Origin: JACVRW01 sp963811055 | GTDB lineage: Bacteria > Actinomycetota > Thermoleophilia > Solirubrobacterales > Thermoleophilaceae | Length of the DNA stretch: 64,000 nt | Reading direction: 5' to 3' | Assembly: GCA_963811055.1 (NCBI GenBank) | Contig: CAWEPQ010000003.1 | Span: 120,239 to 184,238, forward strand | Part shown: positions 7,162 to 15,643 of the stretch, piece by piece | How positions within the stretch are numbered: the stretch's first letter is position 1 | Layout: each line of letters begins with the position of its first letter | Notes under the pieces: model-generated | Database searches by the model: none | Told to the model about the DNA's origin: nothing | Seen by the model: the letters and a program-made list of their open reading frames with translations, nothing else | Position numbers and translations under genes: made by a program

Positions 7162-9758
7162 TAGGAGTCCCCCTCTCCACTCAGCCGACGCTGCAGGCGC
7201 ACCCTAGTGCCATCGGGCCCCGGGGATACCTCAACCTGATCCATCAGCGCCCGCATGAGCGAGAGTCCGCGCCCCCGATCTCCCTGCCGCGACGAGCGCC
7301 AGGCGCCGCGGTCGCGCACCGTCACGTCCACGCGGCGGCCGTCCAGCAGGCCCGCCACCTCGAACGGCACATCGCCGGCCGCGCCGGCGTGCTCGATGGC
7401 GTTCGTCGCGGCCTCGCCGCAGGCGGTCACGATCTCGGCGGCCTCCTGATCGCCCGCTCCGGCGTAACGGAGCCAGCGCCGCAGCAGCCCGCGCATCGAG
7501 GCGAGCGCCTCGGGAGCGGCGTCGAACTCGCTGCGGATCCGGTCCGTCATCGGGACGTTGCGAAGCGCGAGCAGGGCCACGTCGTCGGCGGCGTTGCCGT
7601 CGGGCACCAGCGTGGCCAGCAGGTGGTCGCAGAGCGCCTCGGGGTCCGTGCCCACGCCGTCGACCATCTCGGCCAGCAGCGCGATCCCGTCGTCGATCAC
7701 GACGCCCGGGCGCTCCACGAGGCCGTCGGTGTAGAGCACCACCGAGCTGCCGGCGCCCATGGGGGCGGAGGCCTCCTCGAAGGTCGGGAACGGAAGCACC
7801 CCCAGCGGGACCGATCGGGCGCCCTCGAGGAACTCCGTGGACCCATTGCCGTTCACGAGCAGCGGCGGCATGTGCCCGGCGTTGACCCATCTGATCGCGT
7901 TCTCGCCCGGGTCCACGATGGCGTAGAGCAGCGTGGCCATCTCGCTGTCTCCGGCCTCCGTCCAGAGCAGCCGGTTGAGCTGCTCGAGCGCGGTGGCGGG
8001 ATCGTGCCCCTCGAGCGCATAGGCGCGCAGCGCGCTTCGCAGCTTGCCCACCATCGAGGCGGCGGCCAGGCCCTTGCCGGCCACGTCCCCCATCACCATG
8101 CCCACCCGCCCACCCGGGATCGGGATCACGTCGTACCAGTCGCCACCCACCTCGGCCTCATCCGCGGCAGGGATGTAGCGCGCCGCCACCGTAAGGCCCG
8201 GGAGCTGCGGAAGGCGGTCGGGCAGGAGGCTCCGCTGGAGCGTCTCGGCGATGCGGTGCTCGCGCTCGTAGACGCGCGCACGGTCGAGACCCAGGGCCAC
8301 GCGGTCGGCTGCCAGCCGCAGCAGCCCGATGTCCTCCACCGTGAAGCGGCGCGCCGCCGCGGTGCACACCACCAGCACTCCCGTGACCTGGTCCTCGGCC
8401 AGCAGCGGCATGCCGATCAGCGATCCCAGGTCGAGATCGCGTAGCGCCGGGTCCTCTACGTCGGCGGTGGGGTCCTCGCTGAGCACCGGCTGGCGCGCGG
8501 CGGCCACCCCGCCGGCGAAGCCCTCCCCCAGCGGGATCGGATCGGGTCGCTCCTCCTGAAGCCCCTCGGACGACGCACGCAGCACGAGCCGTCCATCCTC
8601 GGCCAGGAAGATCGTGGCCGCGTCGGCGCCGACCACGTCCTTCACCCGGGCCACGAGGTCCGGCAGGATGTCCGCCGTGGTGCGATGCGCGAGCGCGGCG
8701 TCCACCAGCAGCTGCATCCCGCTCACCATCTCCGCCACCCGCTCGGCCTCGGCTCGCGCCGCCTGCTCGCTGAGCAGAGCCTCCCGCTCCTTCCGGCGGC
8801 GGATCCGCTCGGTCAGGTCCCGGACGAACGCCGAGAGCATGATCTCGTCGCCCACCCGCACCCGGTGGATGGTCTCGTCCGCCGGGAAGGTGGTGCCGTC
8901 CCTGCGCCTGAGCTCGACCTCCACCTGCATCACCTTCAGGGGCTCGGGCGCATCCATCAGCTCCTTGACCCGCGCCGCGTGCTCGTCGCGGCCGTGCTCC
9001 GGGAAGATCATGTCGCGCAGCGGGCTGCCGATCGCCTCGGCGGCCGGCCAGCCGAACAGCCGCTCGGCGGCGCTGTTCCACGCCGTCACCAGGCCGGTGT
9101 GGCTGTCGATCGCCACGAACGCGTCCGGCGCAGTGTCGAGCAGCACCCGGATCCGCGACTCGCTCTGGCGGAGCTCCCGCGTGCGCGCCTCCGTCGCGGC
9201 CGCCTGGCGCCGGATGCCTCCGAGCAGACGCGCCATCAGCAGACCGGTCACGGCGGGCGTGCCCACCGCCAGCGGCCAGCGCAGGAGAGGCCCGTTCTGG
9301 ATCGCCAGCACCACCGCGTAGTTGACGCCGATGAACGCGAGCTGCACGAGCGCCCAGCGCATCGGGAAGAAGTAGAACGAGAACAGCGCCGTCCACGAGA
9401 AGAGCAGCGGGTAGAGCAGCGTCGTGCCCACGGCCAGGTTTGCGAGCGACACCATCACGGTGCCCACCGCCACGCCGATGTGGAGCTGCCATTCGCGCAG
9501 CCGCTCGGAGTAGAAGTACAGGAGGGCGCCCACGGCCACGGCGCCGATCACGAGCAGGAGCACGGCGGTGTCGTCCACCTCGTCGGCGTGTGGGAACGTC
9601 AGGGTGAGCAAGCCCACCGCCGCTCCGGCTACGAACAGATAGGCGAGCGAGCGCGCCTTGACCCCGAGATCGAAAAGCTCGGGGAGGCCCCGCACCGGGG
9701 CGCTCGAGTCAGGCAGGTGGTTCCCCACTGCGAGCTGAGAGCCGGGCCAGAGCCTCAT
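7161..9758 (-). CDS. Membrane PAS-GAF-SpoIIE phosphatase fused to an RsbW-like kinase domain
   Basis: About 865 residues. From the N-terminus: about six membrane helices (to about residue 175), a PAS domain (about 200-325, LLDTAPDAFVAIDS), a GAF domain (about 360-510), a PP2C/SpoIIE phosphatase domain (about 530-735, with EVGGDWYDVIPIPGGRVGMVMGD providing the metal-binding aspartates) and a HATPase_c anti-sigma kinase domain (about 745-860, ACGEAATNAIEHA then RGRGLSLMRALMD). One polypeptide could therefore both dephosphorylate and phosphorylate the STAS protein encoded immediately downstream. The ATG at 9758 overlaps the upstream gene by 50 bp. GTG 9695 would avoid the overlap and still keep all helices; neither has a clear Shine-Dalgarno. 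Confidence 0.88.
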   Translation of the reverse strand: MRLWPGSQLAVGNHLPDSSAPVRGLPELFDLGVKARSLAYLFVAGAAVGLLTLTFPHADEVDDTAVLLLVIGAVAVGALLYFYSERLREWQLHIGVAVGTVMVSLANLAVGTTLLYPLLFSWTALFSFYFFPMRWALVQLAFIGVNYAVVLAIQNGPLLRWPLAVGTPAVTGLLMARLLGGIRRQAAATEARTRELRQSESRIRVLLDTAPDAFVAIDSHTGLVTAWNSAAERLFGWPAAEAIGSPLRDMIFPEHGRDEHAARVKELMDAPEPLKVMQVEVELRRRDGTTFPADETIHRVRVGDEIMLSAFVRDLTERIRRRKEREALLSEQAARAEAERVAEMVSGMQLLVDAALAHRTTADILPDLVARVKDVVGADAATIFLAEDGRLVLRASSEGLQEERPDPIPLGEGFAGGVAAARQPVLSEDPTADVEDPALRDLDLGSLIGMPLLAEDQVTGVLVVCTAAARRFTVEDIGLLRLAADRVALGLDRARVYEREHRIAETLQRSLLPDRLPQLPGLTVAARYIPAADEAEVGGDWYDVIPIPGGRVGMVMGDVAGKGLAAASMVGKLRSALRAYALEGHDPATALEQLNRLLWTEAGDSEMATLLYAIVDPGENAIRWVNAGHMPPLLVNGNGSTEFLEGARSVPLGVLPFPTFEEASAPMGAGSSVVLYTDGLVERPGVVIDDGIALLAEMVDGVGTDPEALCDHLLATLVPDGNAADDVALLALRNVPMTDRIRSEFDAAPEALASMRGLLRRWLRYAGAGDQEAAEIVTACGEAATNAIEHAGAAGDVPFEVAGLLDGRRVDVTVRDRGAWRSSRQGDRGRGLSLMRALMDQVEVSPGPDGTRVRLQRRLSGEGDS

Positions 9759-10011
9759 GACATTCGACCACGCGCCGCTTGACGGCATCGTCGTCGCCGC
9801 GGTCGTGAACGAGGTCCCACGTCTTGTCGGCCACGTCGCGCGCGGTCTGCGCCGTGGCCTGCGCGCAGAGCATGTCCACGAGCTTCAGCTCGAACGTCTC
9901 GAGCTGCTCCGCGGGGTCGCCCGGAGGCATGCGTGGCAATGGCTCGGCGGTGGCTTCGCGCCACATCGTCGTGGCCAGCACAAGGCGGTTGCGCAGCATC
10001 ATCTGGTCCAC
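9709..10011 (-). CDS. Hypothetical protein, 100 residues
   Basis: I do not recognise this family. It is predicted soluble and mostly helical, with an acidic central helix (ETFELKLVDMLCAQATAQTARDVADKTWDLVHD) and a C-terminal segment ALARLSARSGEPPA. It runs divergently from the PhzF gene (26 bp between starts) and leads into the phosphatase/kinase gene on the same strand, which favours a shared transcript. Coding status rests on codon-typical GC3 and its position filling the space between two clear genes. Confidence 0.45.
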   Translation of the reverse strand: MDQMMLRNRLVLATTMWREATAEPLPRMPPGDPAEQLETFELKLVDMLCAQATAQTARDVADKTWDLVHDRGDDDAVKRRVVECHEALARLSARSGEPPA

Positions 10012-10037
10012 GGACGCTGAAACCGTACAGTCCCGGC

Positions 10038-10715
10038 GTGGCCCGCCTCCACCTCCTTCGCGTGTTCTGCGACGAGAACGGTGCCGAGGGCAACGAGCTG
10101 GCGGTGTTCCTCGACGGCGGCGAGGTGCCGCCCGAGCGGCGCCAGGCCGTGGCCGCCGAGCTCGGCCTGAGCGAGACCGTGTTCTTGGACGATGCGGATC
10201 ACGGGGAGATCCGCATCTTCACACCGGCGGCGGAGCTTCCCTTCGCCGGGCACCCCACGGTGGGCACGGCCTGGCTTCTCGCGCGGGAGCGGGGGCCGGT
10301 GGCGGCGCTCCGTCCCCCCGCCGGCGAGGTGTCCGTGCGCTACTTGGACGACGAGGCCTACGTGGCGGGTCGCGCGGAATGGGGACCGCACTACGAGTTC
10401 CGGCAGCTGGGCTCCGCGGCGGAGGTGGACGCCCTCGCCGCACCCACGGGCGCCGACGACCTGGCCGTCGCGTGGGCCTTCATCGACGAGGGCGCCGGCG
10501 TGCTGCGGGTGCGGGTCTTTCCGGTGGCCCTGGGCATCGCCGAGGACGAGGCCACCGGCTCGGCCGCCGTCCAGCTCGGAGCGCTGCTCGGGCGTGAGCT
10601 CGAGATACGGCAGGGCCGCGGCTCTCGCATAGTCGCTCGCCCACAGGGCGACGGGAGCGTGGAGATCGGTGGCCGCAGCGTGCTCGACCAAGTGCGCGAG
10701 CATCCGCCTCTGTGA
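10038..10715 (+). CDS. PhzF family protein (phenazine biosynthesis-like isomerase)
   Basis: A 225-residue PhzF/DAP-epimerase-like fold protein. LGLSETVFL contains the conserved Glu46 that acts as acid/base in PhzF; FTPAAELPFAGHPTVGTA and the C-terminal EDEATGSAA are the other two family signatures. No other phenazine gene is nearby, so the substrate is unknown, as for most PhzF homologues. The start GTG 10038 is chosen because the family begins with a short strand (RLHLLRVFCDENG); TACAGT at 10026-10031 lies 6 nt upstream, suggesting a leaderless mRNA. The stop overlaps the next gene (GTGA). Confidence 0.85.
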   Translation: MARLHLLRVFCDENGAEGNELAVFLDGGEVPPERRQAVAAELGLSETVFLDDADHGEIRIFTPAAELPFAGHPTVGTAWLLARERGPVAALRPPAGEVSVRYLDDEAYVAGRAEWGPHYEFRQLGSAAEVDALAAPTGADDLAVAWAFIDEGAGVLRVRVFPVALGIAEDEATGSAAVQLGALLGRELEIRQGRGSRIVARPQGDGSVEIGGRSVLDQVREHPPL

Positions 10716-11170
10716 GCGCAGCCACGCTTGCCGAGGCGCGCGAGGCCGTAGAGTCAGTCGCGGTGACCGAAGGACAGCGGCCCCTCGAGCTGATACTCGC
10801 TCGCAACCTGGTGGCGGGCCTCTCCACGCCCGCATTCCTCGTGGACGAGGACGCGGTGGTGGTGTTCTACAACGAGGCGGCCGGCGCCCTGCTCGGCCGG
10901 CGCTTCGAGGAAGCCGGCAGGATGCCGCCGGAAGAGTGGAGCACCGCCTTCGGTCCCATCGACCAGGTGGGCGAGCCGATCGACCTCGAGCAGCTGCCGC
11001 TCACGATGGCGCTCCGCGGCGGGCGGCCGGCCCATCACCGCTTCCGCATCCAGTCGCTCGACAGCGGCGAGCACGAGATCGAGGTGAGCGCGATACCGAT
11101 CGTCACCACCGAGGGCACCCGCGGGGCCATGGCGTTCTTCTGGCCGACCGCGCCGAAGGGCCCGGCCTGA
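10712..11170 (+). CDS. PAS-domain protein
   Basis: A 152-residue stand-alone PAS-like sensor. LSTPAFLVDEDAVVVFYNEAAGALLGRRFEE is the usual PAS start (hydrophobic strand, x-x-N-x-A-A). No output domain is attached. The GTG start overlaps the PhzF stop by 4 nt, and the MBL-fold gene follows after 1 nt, so these three form a tight operon. Ligand and partner are unknown. Confidence 0.7.
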   Translation: MSAATLAEAREAVESVAVTEGQRPLELILARNLVAGLSTPAFLVDEDAVVVFYNEAAGALLGRRFEEAGRMPPEEWSTAFGPIDQVGEPIDLEQLPLTMALRGGRPAHHRFRIQSLDSGEHEIEVSAIPIVTTEGTRGAMAFFWPTAPKGPA

Positions 11171-11171
11171 C

Positions 11172-12038
11172 GTGAAGGTCAAGATCTGGGGGGCTCGTGG
11201 GTCCGTGCCCTCACCCGGCCCCGAGACCTGGCGCTACGGCGGCAACACGTCGTGCGTGCAGGTGACCCTCTCCGACGGCACGATCGTGGTGCTGGACGCG
11301 GGCACGGGCCTGCGCAGCCTCGGCCTGGCGCTGAACGAGGAGGACGCGCGAGTGAACATCCTCCTCACGCACCTCCACCTGGACCACATCCAGGGCATCG
11401 TGTTCTTCGCGCCCGCCTTCCGGCCTGCCACCGAGCTCGCGATCTGGGGCCCCAAGGCCCCGGAGGCGTCGCTCGAGGAACGGATCGGGCGCTACATCTC
11501 CGCTCCGCTCTCGCCCGTCGAGGTGCGCGAGCTGCCCTGTCACGTGGCATTCAGGGAGGCGCCGCCCACCGAATGGCAGATCGGCCCCGCCACCCTTCGC
11601 GCGGCGTCGGTGACCCATCGCGGCCCCACGCTCGGCTACCGCCTGACCGAGGGTGACGCGTCCGTCTGTTACATCCCGGACCACGAGCCCGCGCTCGGCG
11701 CCCATCTCGAGACGGACGAGCCGGAGTGGATCTCGGGCTACGAGCTCGCGCACGGCGCGAGCCTGCTGATCCACGACTGCCAGTACACCGACTCCGAGTA
11801 CCCCGACCACCTCGGCTGGGGCCACACGCGACTGTCGGACGCCCTGACGTTCGCACGCCGCGTGGAGGCGGAGCGGCTGATGCTCTTCCACCACGACCCG
11901 CTGCACTCCGACGACTTTCTCGACGCCCTGCACGGCACGGCGCTCGATCGCTGGACCGAGATGGGCGGACGCCCGTCGCAGATCGAGCTGGCAGTGGAAC
12001 GGCGCGAGATCGACCTCGGCTCGCTTCAGGCCGTTTGA
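11172..12038 (+). CDS. MBL-fold metallo-hydrolase (phosphodiesterase-like)
   Basis: A 288-residue metallo-beta-lactamase fold enzyme. The metal motif is complete: His67-x-His69-x-Asp71-His72 in LTHLHLDHIQG, with further ligands likely in IPDHEP, HDCQY and HHDP. The N-terminus WGARGSVPSPGPETWRYGGNTSCV is typical of the PhnP/cyclic phosphodiesterase-like branch often found next to PAS or signal proteins. It starts with GTG two bases after the PAS stop. Being co-transcribed with a PAS protein, it may act in a signalling pathway, which is inference. Confidence 0.82.
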   Translation: MKVKIWGARGSVPSPGPETWRYGGNTSCVQVTLSDGTIVVLDAGTGLRSLGLALNEEDARVNILLTHLHLDHIQGIVFFAPAFRPATELAIWGPKAPEASLEERIGRYISAPLSPVEVRELPCHVAFREAPPTEWQIGPATLRAASVTHRGPTLGYRLTEGDASVCYIPDHEPALGAHLETDEPEWISGYELAHGASLLIHDCQYTDSEYPDHLGWGHTRLSDALTFARRVEAERLMLFHHDPLHSDDFLDALHGTALDRWTEMGGRPSQIELAVERREIDLGSLQAV

Positions 12039-12044
12039 CGCTCG

Positions 12045-12719
12045 TTACGCCGCGCCTACCCCGGGCGTCATGAAGGCGATCGCCGGTCCGAGCCCGGCGT
12101 CCTTGCGGAGCGTCGCGATCGACCGCCCGGGCTGCACCGCCGGGCGCGGCTCGCTCACGAGCGGCCCGAGCGCCGCCGCGGTGTGCTCGAGGCTCTCCAC
12201 GCCGAACGCCAGGCCCCAGAGGCGCGCCGGGCCATCCGGCTCGGAGCGCACGCTCGATCCCTCGGGCGCCTCCACCACCTCGAGGATCACCTCGCCCATC
12301 CGGAAGAAGGCCTGCCGCGTGGAGCCGCCGGGGGTATCGCCCTCGCGCAGGCGCCGGAAGTCCAGCCCCGCGGCGCGGAGCGTCTCGATCGTCCGGTCCA
12401 GCGCGGGGCTCATCACCACCAGGTGGTCCACGCTGAGCACGCCGTTCGGATGCCGGCCGCCGGCCGCCGGCGGGCGCTCGGATGCGGTGGTGGGCAGGCC
12501 GTCGAGGTCGAGCGAGCTCAGGCCACGTACCGACCAGCCGACGATCCCTCGCCGCTCGCCGGGACCGACGAGCGCGACGCGCACGGTGCCGACCTCGCAG
12601 CTCTGGCCGTCCACGCGGAAGCCCGCCGCCTCCCAGCGCTCGGGCGGGTCGGCCACGGTCAGCTCGTCCACGGTGGGCTGCGGCGCCACGGACGTAGACG
12701 CTATTGCCCGCGGGCTCAC
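12045..12719 (-). CDS. VOC-superfamily (glyoxalase-like) protein
   Basis: About 224 residues. The C-terminal half has the VOC signature (LSVDHLVVMSPALDRTIETLRAAGLDFRRLRE, then RQAFFRMGEVILEVVE, and LWGLAFGVESLEHTAAALG). The N-terminal 80 residues look like a second, diverged module. Several GTG codons could be the start (12719, 12689, 12671); I took the longest that does not run into the divergent GHMP kinase gene. The longer open frame upstream (to 13289) is antisense to that kinase and is not used. Metal ligands and substrate cannot be assigned with confidence. Confidence 0.6.
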   Translation of the reverse strand: MSPRAIASTSVAPQPTVDELTVADPPERWEAAGFRVDGQSCEVGTVRVALVGPGERRGIVGWSVRGLSSLDLDGLPTTASERPPAAGGRHPNGVLSVDHLVVMSPALDRTIETLRAAGLDFRRLREGDTPGGSTRQAFFRMGEVILEVVEAPEGSSVRSEPDGPARLWGLAFGVESLEHTAAALGPLVSEPRPAVQPGRSIATLRKDAGLGPAIAFMTPGVGAA

Positions 12720-12749
12720 TCGGCCGACCACTCCGCTTAGATTTCCCTG

Positions 12750-13751
12750 ATGGGAGCGATCGTCGCCAGGGCGCCGCTGCGGGTGGCCCTCGGTGGGGGT
12801 GGCACGGACCTGCCGTCGTACTACCGCCGTTACGGCGGCTTCGTGGTGTCCACGGCCATCGACCGCTACGTGCACATGCTGGTGTCGTCCAACTTCCAGG
12901 CGCGCTACCGGCTCAAGCACCTCGAGTGGGAGGAAGCCGACAGCCCCTCCGAGGTGCGCCACCCGATCCTGCGCGAGGTGCTCACGCGCCACTGGGACGG
13001 GCCGCCGGTGGAGCTGGCGTCCGTGAGCGACGCCCCGCCCGGAACCGGGCTCGGCTCCTCGGGCGCCTACACCGTGTGCGCGATCAAGGCGCTGCGCGCG
13101 GCGGCGGGCATCGAGCCGGCGAGCGGCGCGGCCAACCTCGCGGAGGCCGCCTGCGAGATCGAGATCGACGTGCTCGAGCGGAGCGTGGGCAAGCAGGACC
13201 AGTACGCCGCCGCGTTCGGGGGCGTCCGCGCGTACACGTTCAACCGCGACGACTCGGTGGACGTACGCGAGCTGTCCCTGCCCGACCACGTGGAGCGGGC
13301 CCTCCGCGACGACTTCCTTCTCTTCTTCACCGGGCGCGAGCGCTCCGCCTCGGACGTGCTGTCAGGCCAGGTGTCCGCCACGGCGTCCGGAGACGAGTCG
13401 GTACGCCGCGCCCTCGGCCGGCTGCACGAGCTGGGCCACGAGACCTGCGCGGCGCTCGAGGCCGGGGACCTGGAGCGCTTCGGCGAGCTGATGAACGCCC
13501 AGTGGGACGCCAAGCGCCACCGGGCCCCCGGCACGGTGATCGCCGAGATGGACGCGCTGCGTGAGCGGGCACTCGCCACGGGCGCGCTCGGCGCGGTGTC
13601 GCTCGGTGCCGGCGGCGGCGGGTTCGTGCTCGTCTACACCCCGAACCCGGAGCGCACCCGGAGCGAGCTGGCCGACGTGCGCGAGCTGCGCTTCGGCCCG
13701 GATCCACACGGCTGCGTGGCCCAGTCCACGCCGTTCCCGGGCGCGCCGTGA
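12750..13751 (+). CDS. GHMP-family sugar kinase (heptose-7-phosphate kinase-like)
   Basis: A 333-residue GHMP kinase. RAPLRVALGGGGTDLPSYY at the N-terminus is the form seen in D-glycero-D-manno-heptose 7-phosphate kinases (HddA) and fucokinase-like enzymes; the phosphate-binding loop is PPGTGLGSSGA, and the third motif is GAVSLGAGGGGFVLVY. It transfers a phosphate from ATP to a sugar. The stop overlaps the start of a secreted glycosidase gene by 4 nt. No other heptose gene is present, so the sugar could equally be another aldose. A TTAGAT hexamer just upstream suggests a leaderless start. Confidence 0.85.
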   Translation: MGAIVARAPLRVALGGGGTDLPSYYRRYGGFVVSTAIDRYVHMLVSSNFQARYRLKHLEWEEADSPSEVRHPILREVLTRHWDGPPVELASVSDAPPGTGLGSSGAYTVCAIKALRAAAGIEPASGAANLAEAACEIEIDVLERSVGKQDQYAAAFGGVRAYTFNRDDSVDVRELSLPDHVERALRDDFLLFFTGRERSASDVLSGQVSATASGDESVRRALGRLHELGHETCAALEAGDLERFGELMNAQWDAKRHRAPGTVIAEMDALRERALATGALGAVSLGAGGGGFVLVYTPNPERTRSELADVRELRFGPDPHGCVAQSTPFPGAP

Positions 13752-15307
13752 AGCTCCTACGGGTATTGGCCCCGACGCTGCTCCTGCTCCTCACCGTGCC
13801 CGCCGCGGAGGCCGCGGAGCGCGACTTCCCGCGCGACTTCCTCTGGGGCACGGCGATCGCCGGGCTGCAGGCCGAGGCCGGCGGGCAGCCGTCGAACGCG
13901 GACCCCCGCAGCGACTGGTGGGTCTGGAGCCGCGACCCGATGAACATCGAGAAGGGCTGGGTGACCGGCGACCGGATCGAGCGCGGACCCGGCCACTGGC
14001 GGCTGTTCCGCAAGGACATCGACCTGGCCGCGGAGCGCCTGCGCTCGAACGCGTTCCGCTTCTCGATCGAGTGGAGCCGGGTGTTTCCCCGCTCGACCGC
14101 CGGTGTGCGGGTGGGCAGGCGAATCGACCTCGCCGACCTGCGCCGGCTCGACAAGCTGGCCGACAAATCGGCGCTACGCCACTATGCCGCCGAGCTGCGG
14201 GTGAGCAACCGGCGCGGGCTCAAGCCATTCGTCACCGTCAGCCACTTCGCGCTCCCCACCTGGATCCACGATCCGATCGCGGTGCGTGACGCGCTGGCGG
14301 GCCGCGGGCCCGACGCGGCGCTTCCGCGGATTGCCCGCGGCGGGTGGCTCAACAAGTCGACCGTTCGCGAGTTCCGCAAGTACGCCGCCTACCTGGCCTG
14401 GAAGTTCGGTCCCCGAGTGACCTACTGGACCCCCACCAACGAGCCGATGGTCGTGGCCGCCAACGGCTACGTGAACGTGCCCGGAGCGTTCGCGGGCTAC
14501 TTCCCGCCGGGGGCGTTCTCGTTCAGCGGGGCGATCCGCGTGGTCACCAACCTGGTGCGGGCGAACGCGGCCGCATACGACGCGATCCACGCCTTCGACC
14601 GCCGGGCGCGTGTGGGGCCCGTGCACAACATGATCGCGTTCACGCCCGCCGATCCCGCCTCGGCGCGCGACCGCGCCGGCGCGGCGCACGCCGACTACCT
14701 GTTCAACCGGCTCTACCTGAACGCCGTGGTGAAGGGGCGCGAGGACCTGGACGTGGACGGCCGGGTGACTCCGCGCGAGCGCCATGCCGAGCGCGCGGGC
14801 AAGGCCGACTTCATCGGGCTGAACTACTACTTCCGCAGCCGCGTGACCGGCCTGGGCGACTCGATCAGCGAGCGCATCAAGCTGCTCGACTTCCTGCCGC
14901 GCAACTCGTATTCGACGCCCCTCACCCCAACGCTGCCGCCGTGCCCCAGCACCTGCACCGACTTCGGCTGGGAGGTCTACCCCGACGGCTTCCGGCGCTC
15001 GCTCAAGACGGCGGGCAACTACGACCTGCCGGTGTACGTGACCGAGAACGGACTGGCCGACGCAGACGACGACATGCGCAGCGCCTACCTGGTGTCGCAC
15101 CTGCGGGCCGTGCGCGCGGCGATGCGCGCCCGCGAGGCCCGGGTGCGCGGCTACCTCTACTGGACGCTCGTGGACAACTTCGAGTGGGCTGCGGGCTACT
15201 ACCCCCGCTTCGGCTTCTTCTCGTACGACCCGGACACGCTCCGCCGAACGGAGCGCCCGAGCGCCCGGGTGTTCGCGCGGATCGCGCGGACCGGGCGGCT
15301 GCCGTAG
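13748..15307 (+). CDS. Secreted GH1 beta-glycosidase of archaeal (LacS-like) type
   Basis: A 519-residue family 1 glycoside hydrolase with a clear Sec signal peptide (LRVLAPTLLLLLTVPAAEA, cleavage after AEA). The acid/base Glu232 lies in TPTNEP and the nucleophile Glu433 in YVTENG. The pattern around residues 36-110 (LQAEAGG, DPRSDWWVWSRDP, then ERGPGHWRLF and FRFSIEWSRVFPR) and WIHDPIAVR resemble Sulfolobus LacS rather than usual bacterial GH1 enzymes. GH1 enzymes are mostly cytoplasmic, so secretion is unusual. It is translationally coupled (GTGA) to the sugar kinase. Probably hydrolyses beta-glucosides or beta-galactosides outside the cell. Confidence 0.9.
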   Translation: MKLLRVLAPTLLLLLTVPAAEAAERDFPRDFLWGTAIAGLQAEAGGQPSNADPRSDWWVWSRDPMNIEKGWVTGDRIERGPGHWRLFRKDIDLAAERLRSNAFRFSIEWSRVFPRSTAGVRVGRRIDLADLRRLDKLADKSALRHYAAELRVSNRRGLKPFVTVSHFALPTWIHDPIAVRDALAGRGPDAALPRIARGGWLNKSTVREFRKYAAYLAWKFGPRVTYWTPTNEPMVVAANGYVNVPGAFAGYFPPGAFSFSGAIRVVTNLVRANAAAYDAIHAFDRRARVGPVHNMIAFTPADPASARDRAGAAHADYLFNRLYLNAVVKGREDLDVDGRVTPRERHAERAGKADFIGLNYYFRSRVTGLGDSISERIKLLDFLPRNSYSTPLTPTLPPCPSTCTDFGWEVYPDGFRRSLKTAGNYDLPVYVTENGLADADDDMRSAYLVSHLRAVRAAMRAREARVRGYLYWTLVDNFEWAAGYYPRFGFFSYDPDTLRRTERPSARVFARIARTGRLP

Positions 15308-15325
15308 CTCACGAGGGCCGCAGGC

Positions 15326-15643
15326 CTAGGCCATCCCCAGCGCCCGCGCCGCCGCCGCCGAGGCCGCCGCCACGACCACCACGAGCAGCAGCGGGGCGCG
15401 CAGGGCGATCGCCAGGGCCCCCGCTCCGAGGCCCAGTGCCCGCGCGTCGAGGGTGAGCTCGCCGTCGGGGCCGGAGAACGTGCCCACCACCACCAGGGCC
15501 GCCAGCACCGCCGGGGCGAGCAGGGAGATCACGCGTGTGGCCGGCGCCGAGAGCGGGCGCCCACCCACGGCCAGCGGCCCGGCGGCCTTGATCATCACGG
15601 TGCCGACCGCGAGCACGCCGATCGTGATCCAGACGTCGGTCAT
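15326..15643 (-). CDS. azlD: AzlD family branched-chain amino acid exporter subunit
   Basis: A 105-residue membrane protein with about four hydrophobic helices and the AzlD start (MTDVWITIGVLAVGTVMIKAAGPLAVGG). Together with AzlC it forms a branched-chain amino acid (and azaleucine) efflux system. The ATG overlaps the AzlC stop by 4 nt (ATGA), the usual arrangement. A longer open frame upstream in this phase is antisense or out of frame to AzlC. Confidence 0.85.
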   Translation of the reverse strand: MTDVWITIGVLAVGTVMIKAAGPLAVGGRPLSAPATRVISLLAPAVLAALVVVGTFSGPDGELTLDARALGLGAGALAIALRAPLLLVVVVAAASAAAARALGMA

